Assembly: GCA_958009055.1 (NCBI GenBank) | Contig: CATQFO010000001.1 | Span: 1 to 26,000 of the forward strand | Length of the DNA: 26,000 nt | Direction: 5' to 3' | Origin: Choricystis sp. odSpoLacu1 | Taxonomy: Eukaryota; Chlorophyta; Trebouxiophyceae | In this document: positions 12,501-22,698 of the stretch, in pieces | Numbering within the stretch: the stretch's first letter is position 1 | Layout of the letters: each line of letters opens with the position of its first letter | Made by a program: the position numbers and the translations under genes | Notes under the pieces: generated by a model | Seen by the model: only the letters and a program-made list of their open reading frames with translations | Databases searched by the model: none | Told to the model about the DNA's origin: nothing

Positions 12501-15500
12501 GTGTGTGTTCGGGCTCAGTAACATTTGTAAAAGGTTATAACAACATCAATAGATTGCTTAAAATTTATCATGGATTATGATGTCACTCATGCAGTTTCTT
12601 AGAAAACATATCAATAAAACATGCATTGAAATTCCTTTTGCATGCATGGGCTGATGGGCTGTCATCAACTTCCTTTCAGTGCCTCTACCAGGATGCGTTG
12701 AGTGTATTCTTTGAGGAGATTCAGAGTGATCCAGTGAAGCTAGCTGTCATTGGATGTGGGTGTTCAGTGGCTACACAGCCTGTAGCAGCCATCAGCAGCT
12801 ACTGGAACATTCCTCAAGTAAATTGATATGTATTGTTCTTCTGTTCAGCGATGGTTTTACATTATCACATCATTATTTATCAACCACTTTGGCACAGAAT
12901 CTTGTTCCCAAGAATACTTATGAGCAGTTTTATTATCTAGACAAAGCAATAATAACTACATGTAGTTGCAATTGAGCACATGCTATGCACATTAATGATA
13001 GATACCTCTCCCCTCCATTCACACTGAAAAAAAAAAAACTTATGATGTTTAAACAAGCATATTGACGCAATCCTTTATGCAGCTGTGTGCCATTCTTTAA
13101 AATCCTGTTGGAGTATCAGTTCTTTCCTGAAACACAATTATGAAGATACGCTCATTAATTATTATTATTATTTTGGTAGGGGCAGAGAGTATACACTACA
13201 AGGTGTTCCATATTATACATTGCGACCTGGATATCATTCAACCATCGGCTCTGTATCAAAATGGAGGAGCATATAAATAAATAAAAATGCCCACAATTTT
13301 AATCGCAGAGAGTTAAAAACTTTGGAGGTCATGTTTGATTGGCAACAGGAGTTGAAATTATATTCTTAAAATGAAGAAGTCTCTAATAAGGTTTATAGTT
13401 AATCTTTTGGAATGATGAGGGGTATGCCCTAACTATAGACTAATAATGGGATGAATTTTGATAGGTGGAGATCACTTAAAACAATATACTGACATGAAAT
13501 TACTTTCCTCACCTAACTACCACCACCACTGTGTTATTTTCATCTTATAGACTAGTTTTGAGTTGAACATGCAGTGTAATAATAATGTATCACATGCTAT
13601 GCCGCTCCATAATCTCTTCAATATCCTCACCTCATGCACCTCACTTTACTCTCACCTCATGCATCTTTACCCTCACCTCGTGCATCTTTACCTTCACCTC
13701 ATGCACTTCACTTTACCCTCACCTCATGCATCTTTACCCTCACCTCATGCACTTCACTTTACCCTCACCTCATGCACCTCATATTTACCCTCACCTCATG
13801 CACCTCATATTTACCCTCACCTCATGCACCACTGCTTTACCCTCACCTCATGCACCTCATCTTTACTCTCACCTCATGCACCACTGCTTTACCAGCACAT
13901 TACAAACAAGCTTTGGTTGTTGTTGTGTACAATTTATCTGTACTATACAAATACGCACTACATTTTGATAGCAAAGTTTCTTTCCATGCAGATTTCATTC
14001 CTATCTGTGAGTCCTGCGCTTAGTGACAGAACTACATATAAGCGTTTTTTTAGAGTGCATCCATCAGTAACAATAGACTATCCAGCATACTACACAATCA
14101 TGGAACATTTTGGGTGGAAGAGAGTTGGTTTTCTGACTCAAAATGAAGATCTTTTTACCCTTGTGAGTATCTTATAGTTAATCTCAGATTGTATAGTCAG
14201 TGAAATGTAATATTTAATCTATAGGCAGAAATACAAATAAGAAACGTGCTGGAAAATGCAAATTACACTGTACAAAGCCACATATTTGAAACAGATTCTA
14301 ATCCTGTCACATCAACACAAGACTTTTTTGTGAGTAAATGAATGTTGCATTTGGAAAAAAAAAAGTTTATTACATTAACAACGTTCTTGCTACAGTTTCA
14401 GACGGACGATTACCGTATTTTTTTTCTGAACTGCTATCAAGAACCAGCAAGACAGATCATATGCCAGGTAAGTGCATGTACATTAACATTGTTGGGTGTA
14501 CAATGGATTTATAATGACACCTTTCAGGCACAAAAAGTACAAGCATTGTAGATAATGGATAAAAACGTGCATGTATACATTACTCCTTATAAACCTATTT
14601 CCCATATTATTTTCTTCTTCACAATAAAATAAAATGCACTTCTCCCTCCCTCCCTCCCTCCCTCCCTCCCTCCCTCCCTCCCTCCCTCCCTCCCTCCCTC
14701 CCTCCCTCCCTCCCTCCCTCCCTCCCTCCCTCCCTCCCTCCCTCCCTCCCTCCCTCCCTCCCTCCCTCCCTCCCTCCCTCCCTCCCTCCCTCCCTCCCTC
14801 CCTCCCTCCCTCCCTCCCTCCCTCCCTCCCTCCCTCCCTCCCTCCCTCCCTCCCTCCCTCCCTCCCTCCCTCCCTCCCTCCCTCCCTCCCTCCCTCCCTC
14901 CCTCCCTCCCTCCCTCCCTCCCTCCCTCCCTCCCTCCCTCCCTCCCTCCCTCCCTCCCTCCCTCCGCAAGACCCCAAAATGTATTTTAGCATAGAGAGAT
15001 TGTGTAATACAAAGTGCTGAAAATAGGAAGTTGATAGCCTTTACCGTTCGGAAAGTTATTGTGATTCAAACACGACAGATTTTTATAACTTTTCAATATT
15101 CGAATTAAGCATCATTGTCTCGGAAAACTGTCCCAATTGTTATATAATAATATATTGCACATTAAGAGTAGCAATATTATAAGCTTTTCAATATTCCACA
15201 GGCTGCCAAAATGGGATACACATATCCTAATTACGTATGGATAATAATAGATTGGTTCCCGTACGACTGGTGGACGGTAGCTGAAGACAACAACGTCATG
15301 AACTGCAGTGATGATGAGGTTCAAAGTTTCATGGATAAGGGGGTCATCACTCTGCACTCTCTTCAGGCAGCAATGGACTACACAGGCCCAACGGATATAG
15401 CAGGCATTGTGAGTTATGCATATTATTATAAGGTAATGTCACTATTGCAGGAACAAGTACAATCCTGAAAATATATATATATTCATGTATAATAAATCAG

Positions 15501-18500
15501 GGCAGTATGGTAAGAAACAAAAATTACTCGTCACTAGTACTATTAATTTGTATCAATTGTATTTTCAGCACTATATGCATTTCCTCAATTATAATCAAAT
15601 CATATTGGTTGACGTGTTTAATGTGTTCAATATCAATAGGCACCTAGTCTAGGTATTAGCTCAAACCTTCTGGCTCTATTAATGTGAGGGACTATCATCA
15701 CATGATTTCAACTTGGTTTGTAATTTATTCATTGATTGATTCATGATTATGCGCAAATACACACAAGAAATAACAATAATTCGCACTGTAAATTTATTAA
15801 TCAGCCCTGCCAAATAACAGCTATGAAGTTATTAGTGATTTAACCATAAATTCAATCTGTAATTGCCCCACATTTACTAATTATTAGGCCAGAAATTTTC
15901 CACAGTTTCAAGGGTTACTTTCTTCTGTAATATGCAATTACAAAATATTTGTAGTTTAATTTATAAACTGTGGAGAAAGCCCACTTCCAATGGGGCCCTA
16001 GCTACCTATCAACATCATTTTAAAACCCTTATCTATCAGTTGTGTTTAGCCACACAATTCAATGCAAGCATTGCTTTTCTGTTGGCACTCCTTGAAAGTT
16101 TCAAAGGCACAGTTTACAAACCTTCCACAAGGCACATACCGCCTTATAACAGTGTGATGCACCGTTACATTTCCAACACATAACAATCATTCTGTGGATG
16201 AAATTCTGTATTGTACAGCTTTTATTATTTATTTATTTTTGGAAAACGGGTTGGGATTGTTTTCTCAGTGCTTGATGTGCATTTTCATGCAGTACCTTTT
16301 TTTCTCCATAAAGACATCACAAAAATTTATGAATGACTATGCCAGTCGTTGTGATGAAGAACATTATTATGCTACTGATGATGGAGGTCGTGCATATGAT
16401 GCTGTATGGGTCCTTGCCCTAGCCCTTAACAATACCATGGCCATGTACAGGAGTGGTGATATTAATGGAACAGGCTGTGAGAATGTCTCTGGTTCTCTGG
16501 TACCACTGGAGAACTTCACATACACAAATGGAAAAATGGGATGCCTGATTCAATGGAATATTCAGCAAACCAACATTTCTGGAGTAACAGTAAGTCATTG
16601 TGATTGTTAATTGATTCATGTTTTCAATGATTTCACCATTTTTTCTTAGCATATGCATGAATACAAAAAAGCGAGGTTTTAACCAGCATAGTGATCTTTG
16701 CATACTATGGCAAAACCATAGCTTGTGCACATATACGAAGCCAACGTGTGCATGTATAGGAGCCTATACCATAAGCTTTATTCATATATTGCAGTGAATT
16801 TATTCATACTCTCATGCATGCACATGTGCACAAATAAGATTAATATTGGCTGACATGCTGCATACAGGGACATATTCAATTTGACAGCAATGGCACGCGT
16901 CTGCAGGACACAATAACATTGAAGCAGTATAGAAAATCAAATGGTGAGCAATGTTAGAATTTCAAAACAAAAAATTTGACAAAGAGAGAAATTATGATCA
17001 GATCAGTATTACGTTTTTTCTATTTTAGATTCGATTTCAGGTGGACTAGTCAAGGTGCCAATTGCATCCTTTAGTGTTCAAGACAACTACACTTGGAGGT
17101 TCACTAATAACTTCAGTGACAGTGCAATATATCCTGGTTGGTTCAGTATTGATATAAATTTAGTAGGCTAATCATTACATATACAATCTGCAGGTTGCGG
17201 ACATTCTAATACACTTCCATTAAATGAAGCAATGATATACAACAAATATTTCATTTTCAATGTCCTTTGGCAGTGTGTGAAATTACAAACACTGTTTAAG
17301 TATATGTTGGACACTGAAATCGAGGGATCTATATGATTTAGAATCATTGAGGACCCTGCATTGTAGTAATGTACATGTAGCTGAACACTACTAGTACTAA
17401 GGGTCCACGGAACTGATTTAGACAATAGGCATGCCTAGCAATCAAACAAGAACACATGCTATTCGTACCATAGCAACTGAAATTGCTATGAGAGTGCGAA
17501 AAGAAATGGCAACCCTAATCCCAAGTGTAGATTCACACTGCAATGCATAGTTTCTTCTTGATAATACCTCTGAATACAGCATCAATTTCTTTTTTCAATG
17601 GATTACAAGGTGCATCGGACAGGATTCTCAGATTCTGCATTAGAATGCATAGTTCCACTAATGGCTCTGTATGGATGTACCTGGAGGCTTGGAACAGAAT
17701 CGTATTTATGCAGATCCACACCAGAATGCACCTCACCTAAAGTTTGGACCGTCAAGAAAGGGATATGCCAGAGTCGCCTTGGCCTCATCTTCAGGAGGCA
17801 GAGTGCCAGGGCAATTTTGGCCTGATGTGTCCCACCACCCACATCTTGTTATTTTTAATTAGTCGTAGTGCTTACTTAAATATATATGTATAGATAGCAC
17901 TGCATACATATTTAATAAAACTGTATTATGGAAGGGGACTGAAAACAGTTGCAGCTTATCCTGCTTCTTGAATTTCCTGGTGGCTATTAATACGAAGCAC
18001 TGTCTCTCATGGATAAAATTCCTGCATGTGCAAGAATGTTCCTTACAAGCTGCCGGAGCTATACATTACCCATATGATTCTCACTTGTTGTCTTTACTTG
18101 TTTCAGTTGTAATAAAACTTGTCCTTGTTTGACATTGTTGCTACTGGGATCAATTTCTTAATTTGTAGCACCTTGTAAGCAACTTTCTTTTGTATGCAAT
18201 TGTTCAGGAGAGTTTGGAAAACATTTAGCACAGTAATTTTGCTTATATTAAATATTAATTGGATTCAATTGTTTTATATGGCTGTATATTGTGGCTTTGC
18301 GTTGGCCTTGCAGGGTGATAGATATGTGTTGATCTTTCCAGGACAAACAAAAGTGATGCTACCCTTGCATAAAAATGTAGGGCTACATGTATTTAAATAT
18401 CCTTTACTCCATGATGGGGCAGTCAGGTTTTTAGTGCATAAAAAATCATTCTAGAAATGATGAAACTTGAAAATATATAGTATATGTATCTGTTTTACAA

Positions 18501-21500
18501 TATCACAGCTGTTTTTATTATCGTTCCATATACATGTAATGTATATTTCAAATCATTTATTTATGCATAGATGGAATTCCCTCGGATGGAGAAGCGATAA
18601 CAACAGTTAAGATTTTTCCAGTGCCGATGGTGGCAGTGCTTGACGTTCTGGCAACCTTTGGAATCATTTTTACATTTATTTGTTTTCTTTTTAACTTTGG
18701 ATTTCGGAATAAACGGTATGAGTGTGCTAATAATAATAATTGCAGCTTAAATCACACATGCATGTACATGTATAATAGTAGCGTAATTCTACTGTACTGA
18801 TCTAATTACACACACGAATGAATGATGAAACAATACATACCAAACTACAATGATTGTTTCCTTGATGCCTATGGACATGTAATTGTACTGCTGCATACAT
18901 CGCATTGCACTAAAAAAAATATGTATTGGAAAGGACGTACCTACCGTAGTTATATTTTTAAAAATCATATTAGTTCTATCCAACTTTACGAGATCCACAA
19001 CTGATAGAAATAAAATAATGTATGAAATGAAATGTAGGTACATGTAGTGATATTCACTGTGCTCAGATCAGTTGCTACGGTATATATATAGGGCCTGATA
19101 GGCATAATAATAACAATAATCACCACTGACGCTAGCGCGTGCTCGAGACAGCAACAAATAGCCCAACTCGAGACATTCAGGCTGATATGCAGTGCATGCA
19201 TGCACAGTCAAATACATGTACATGTATTTGATATTCAATGTTAACAATAGTACCGGTGTCATAGGGTATATATCGGTGTCATAGGGTATCCGGTCCTGGC
19301 CGATTTTCGGTCCGGGGACCACATACCGTCGTATTCCCTACATGTAAGGGAATACGCTGGGACTCAACTCCGTTAGGGATTACGGTCCGTCTATTGTGCA
19401 TAGGCGGAGGTGTAATTTGACAATTATATTATTATCGTTTTATACGCTTTTCTTTTAAATTTGTTTCTACATGTACTTCGCTTACACGTAAATACATGTG
19501 TAATCTCCTATGAACGGCGCGGTGCTAAATGATCTTTACATCACAAAGTACGCCTACCAGCGCGACAAAATAAGCTACGTGTAGGCGTGTGTGCATGTGG
19601 CAATCGCATCCCTGACCGAAGAGAAACGCCAAATGTTCCATAGTTGGCAACCATATGCTATCATTGGTGCTTGATTTCAGAACCAAATTTCCAGCCCATA
19701 CGCGTGCATGCCAGGGAATACGATCCGGGGGAAGGACCGCATCCCCCAGGGAATTGAAAAAAAAATTTTTAATTAATATTTGTCCATCAGGCCTAGGGAA
19801 CTCGATCCGGGGGATTGTACTCCCTTGGAAGGGGGGCCGTATTCCTTTAGGAATAAATTGTCCGGACCGTATACCCTACAACAACGGCACTGATGAACAT
19901 GATAATCTAAATATAGGTGGCTGCGACTGCGAAGCATTCAAATTTCCGATCAGAAATTAAAAAGAGTAAAATTAACACAAGCTTTCAAAAATTATCTCTC
20001 TGGACAATACGAATATATAGTTGACAGATTTGCTTCCTCGGACAAAAACATGCAGTGAAATCAGTGATGTTGGTACAAACTCAACTGAATGATTTTGCAT
20101 GTGAGAATTCTGCGTAGTTCTTGTTTAGTTTTTCAGTGTAGTTATACGCGTAAATAAAAATTAAAGCCTCAACTTCTGGCCCCGCAGGCTTTCTCAGTAA
20201 TCCAGTAATCTATTTACGAAACGCCCCCATAGTCACTGTAGTGATATACAATTAACTACCAATGGTTTGTAACTTTTATAAAAATCCGGCAAAATCGACT
20301 TATAGAAATCAGTTTTTACAAACATGAATGAAATCGATTTTGGCGATTATTGTCAACGATTACCGGGCCAAGATTGTTTTATCCATGTGTTAAAGACTGA
20401 TGATTCCTCACATAAATATTATAGGTCATGCATCAGTACGATGTATGTAAATCGCACAGACCATGGTATACATGTATAGTCGTACAAGTGTAGATTTCGA
20501 GCGTTACACAATCCAGAGTTTACCTCTGCATCTCATAGACTCACAAAGCACAGTACATACAGGCTCCCCAGTAAACCACTTTTGCCGAGGCATATGCGCG
20601 ATTATGTATTACGAGAGGGGTTAATAATGCCCCACACATAATGTAACAAATGAAGTCCGCCACCATCATTAGCTAGTCTACGATGCATGCTTGCAAGCTA
20701 AATTGAACACTCACTAACAGTCGAACTATGTCTAGTCTTGTACCCAGACTCAATTACGTAAACATTAATGTTATAAGAGTCTGGCGTCCGGTCGAAGTCA
20801 GTTGTTTTGTGCGCCGGAATGTTGGCAGTTTCATAGAATGCAAAAGGACATGTTAATTGCATTCCCAAATCCCTTAGCTCACGCGACAAAGCTGTTATTC
20901 GTACAATTTCGATGGCGCTGGGTTATCTTCAACTTACAATTTACATGTACATGTACATGTAGGCCAGAGGAATCACCTTTGCCACTAGGCCAGTCTTGGG
21001 TTGACACTAATTTTGAAATTACATATTTGATGTCTTGCCAACTGGAAGCGCGAGCGGCAAAGCTCCCAAGGCTTATACGTACATTGTTGTAGCTATTATG
21101 TCCAATCAATATTTATTCAGCACGTGATCCGCGAATTCACGGGTCTGCTTCCGGCTAATCGCGACTAAAAAAAATATTTCGACTATACGAAATTCTGAAA
21201 GCGATTTTTCCCACTAAATAGTACATATATCATTATGACCTGAAAATCTTAAAATTGCTGAAATATGCGGCTGCATATAAGGGTATAGGAGCTAAAGCTA
21301 GAACTGGGTAATAGGAAATCTATACAATCTAAATTTTAGCAGTTTGAAATGCTAATTTTTCAGTCCTTCCCCCCCCCCCCCCCCCCCCCCCCCCACATGT
21401 ATAAATTGGTAATCGTATAGTTTCTCTATTTCTCAACAGGGTAGTCCGACTATCCAGCACAAATATGAACTATGCCATTATCCTTGGAGCGGCACTAATG

Positions 21501-22698
21501 TACATCTCTGTTTACTTCTATCTAGTTCCCAGTATTATAACCAGTACGCTAGAAGTGATCTGTGAGGTGCGCCACACTGATGAAACAATCATTACACAAC
21601 AATAATATTTAACACCTTTTAACTTACACACTGCACAATTACATGTAGGTGAAAGAGTGGCTGTTCACCATTGGATATTCACTTTGCTTTGGAACAGTAC
21701 TGACAAAAATGTGGAGAATCTATAAAATCTTTCAAAATCCTACAGAAAAAAAAAAGGTAAGTCTGCTTCTGTGAGGGGTTCATATTCTTCAGATATTTTA
21801 TATGTAGGTAATAAAAGACTGGCATTTGCTGATAATTGTAGCCACAATTGTTGGAATTGGAATAGTCCTCCTCATATTTGGAACAGCCATTCCTCATCTG
21901 ATGGGATCTGTGACAATGGAAGTAGATAAAGAGGACCCAAGTGGAATAGCAGTACGTGTGTGCCTTCTTTGGATGTTATGCCAATCCTTCTCCCTCTTCC
22001 CCAGGCTGCTGCTGGAGACGTTCGAGAGCAGTATTATGTACTTGTGTGTTATAGAACCTCCTCCCCATCCTTTTACTGGAAGATACTGATTTTCTTGTAC
22101 CTTGCAGCACTGCAGATAGTGGGAATCATGCTAGCATTGCAGACAAGTAAGGTGACATATCCAGGACTGAGGGACTCAAAATTTGTTGGCGCAATAATCT
22201 ACATATCTAGTCTCGTCCTTTTGATACTGGTTGTGGACACCTTTCTTCTGAGCAGTTACTTTTATATTTATGGAATAACATTCCCTCTTGGAATACTCAT
22301 CTTAACCACTATTTTTCTACTACTAACTTTCATTCCAAAGGTATCTGTGCATGTACATGTATTTACTATTCTTGAAGGATCATTATGCTGCAGATGGTTG
22401 CTTTATATCGCAATTCACAGTCTAAATCGACACCTGCTGCTCTCAGTTATAGTACTGAGATGGAAGCATCAACAGTTCTACCTAGCCTGGATATTCAAAC
22501 TCCATCACTACAGCATGACATAAAGAATATGAAGGAAGTGATTTTGCTTCAAGAAAAAGAGATCAGGACACTGAAGGTGTGCAAGATTGCTAAATAAAAT
22601 GCATTTGTAGTAATTTAATCCCAATGTGACAGGAGATACTCCAATTGGCTACCACCACCAGCCCAGTTAAGGATGAACTTGAACATGGACAAAAATAA
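9447..22698 (+). CDS. Class C GPCR, GABA-B receptor-like (nearest GABBR2 in style), 821 aa
   Basis: Plasma-membrane metabotropic receptor. Sixteen GT-AG exons: 9447-9656, 12680-12817, 13992-14162, 14225-14329, 14402-14467, 15202-15408, 16314-16589, 16868-16943, 17029-17136, 18571-18715, 21440-21566, 21649-21756, 21808-21951, 22005-22340, 22394-22576, 22633-22698. They total 2466 nt with all phases consistent. An in-frame TGA at 9438 fixes the ATG. Layout: signal peptide 1-17; Venus-flytrap domain about 20-450 (GCGCS at 95-99, YWNIPQISF, SPALSDRT, DWFPYDWW, AYDAVW); TM1 about 472-494; TM2 511-531; C542 and C642 as the expected extracellular disulfide; TM3 546-565; TM4 584-606; TM5 650-672; P.L.DSKFVG before TM6; TM7 ending FIPK (739); a heptad-rich tail 778-806. 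The tail is much shorter than in vertebrates. The short exon 5 has an alternative acceptor 6 nt upstream. Confidence 0.93.
9657..12679 (+). other. Receptor intron 1
   Basis: A 3.0 kb intron. It holds the hAT-like element at 10197-11592. The remainder is AT-rich with no recognisable gene. Acceptor at 12679 is TTCCTTTCAG. Confidence 0.8.
10197..11592. mobile_element. 1.4 kb DNA transposon with hAT-like terminal repeats
   Basis: The left end CAGGGGCTGATCCAG (10197-10211) and the reverse complement of the right end, CAGGCGCTGATCCAG (11578-11592), match at 14 of 15 bases. CGATA directly flanks both ends (10192-10196 and 11593-11597), a likely 5-bp target duplication. Near the left end is a 15-nt C run (10234-10248). 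Near the right end are two small GC-rich hairpins (CCGCGC/GCGCGG near 11502 and GGAGGGGG/CCCCCTCC). No intact transposase was found; a minus-strand open stretch at 11078-11278 is unrecognised. hAT elements normally make 8-bp duplications, so the superfamily is tentative. Confidence 0.65.
12818..13991 (+). other. Receptor intron 2
   Basis: A 1.17 kb intron containing the minisatellite at 13626-13893. The rest is AT-rich and unremarkable. Donor CAA|GTAAAT, acceptor TTCCATGCAG. Confidence 0.85.
13626..13893. repeat. Minisatellite, 11 units of 21-26 bp
   Basis: Eleven tandem units begin CTCACCTCATGCA (one starts TTCACC, one has CTCGTGC) and end TTTACC or TTTACT. Unit lengths run 25, 21, 21, 25, 21, 25, 26, 26, 26, 26, 26, which sum exactly to 268 bp. 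The three unit lengths reflect three inner variants (CCTCACT/CTTCACT, TC, and CCTCATA/CCACTGC/CCTCATC). All three plus-strand frames are open, which produces long spurious ORFs, but mixed unit lengths rule out a coding repeat. Confidence 0.97.
14468..15201 (+). other. Receptor intron 5
   Basis: A 734-bp intron, 325 bp of which is the CCCT tract. Donor CAG|GTAAGT, acceptor ATTCCACAG. Nothing else recognised. Confidence 0.85.
14641..14965. repeat. Pure (CCCT)n tract, 325 bp
   Basis: About 81 uninterrupted tetranucleotides, CCCT on the plus strand and GGGA on the minus. All frames are open, giving artefactual PPSL or GREG proteins. Four G3 runs recur every 13-16 nt on the minus strand, so G-quadruplex (and C-rich i-motif) formation is expected. 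The true length may differ because such tracts are often mis-assembled. Confidence 0.98.
15409..16313 (+). other. Receptor intron 6
   Basis: A 905-bp AT-rich intron with no recognised element. Two acceptors could serve exon 7: ATAAAG at 16313 (chosen, because GI|TSQKF aligns with the family) and ATGCAG at 16292, which would add seven in-frame residues. Confidence 0.8.
17137..18570 (+). other. Receptor intron 9
   Basis: A 1.43 kb intron with a weak donor, G|GTTGGT; only this donor gives the phase needed by exon 10. A GC-richer segment at about 17590-17850 is open in several frames but matches nothing I recognise. An 8-bp inverted repeat CATAGCAA/TTGCTATG (17469-17490) lies to its left. It may be a decayed insertion. 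Confidence 0.65.
19209..19230. repeat. Perfect 22-bp palindrome
   Basis: CAAATACATGT (19209-19219) is followed directly by its exact reverse complement. It contains two overlapping ACATGTA heptamers and lies just outside the neighbouring inverted-repeat element. Confidence 0.9.
19254..19892. mobile_element. Inverted-repeat element with duplicated left end
   Basis: The left end carries CGGTGTCATAGGGTAT twice (19254-19269 and 19274-19289), followed by CCGGTCC. The right end (19861-19892), read on the minus strand, is AGTGCCGTTGTTGTAGGGTA then TACGGTCCGGA, an imperfect complement. Inside are a hairpin (19330-19356) and repeats of GGGAATACG or GGGAACTCG followed by ATCCGGGGG near 19713 and 19797. 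No target duplication or transposase is visible. Probably a non-autonomous DNA element; exact ends are uncertain. Confidence 0.5.
19330..19356. repeat. Hairpin with 10-bp perfect stem
   Basis: CGTATTCCCT (19330-19339) and AGGGAATACG (19347-19356) flank a 7-nt loop that is itself ACATGTA. It lies inside the inverted-repeat element of intron 10. Confidence 0.85.
21369..21394. repeat. Poly-C run, 26 nt
   Basis: Homopolymer C near the end of receptor intron 10, between the probable branch region and the exon 11 acceptor (CTCAACAG at 21439). Confidence 0.95.

Larger units (their letters stand above)
18716..21439 (+). other. Receptor intron 10
   Basis: A 2.7 kb intron separating the TM1 and TM2 exons. 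It contains a palindrome at 19209, an inverted-repeat element at 19254-19892, a triple TACATG run near 20941 and a 26-nt C run (21369-21394) 45 bp before the acceptor. No gene was recognised in the remaining sequence. Confidence 0.8.

Noticed and set aside
13563..14023. 127-204 aa ORFs with SPHAPHFTLTSC-type repeats
   Set aside because: The minisatellite has 21-, 25- and 26-bp units, so no frame is maintained. Only the final part of one ORF (from 13992) is a real receptor exon.
14483..15020. Long ORFs rich in PPSL or GREG on both strands
   Set aside because: They are translations of the CCCT tetranucleotide tract, open in every frame, inside a receptor intron.
17533..17862. Several overlapping open frames in receptor intron 9
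   Set aside because: None matches a known family or shows a consistent splice context. The flanking receptor exons join across this region in phase.
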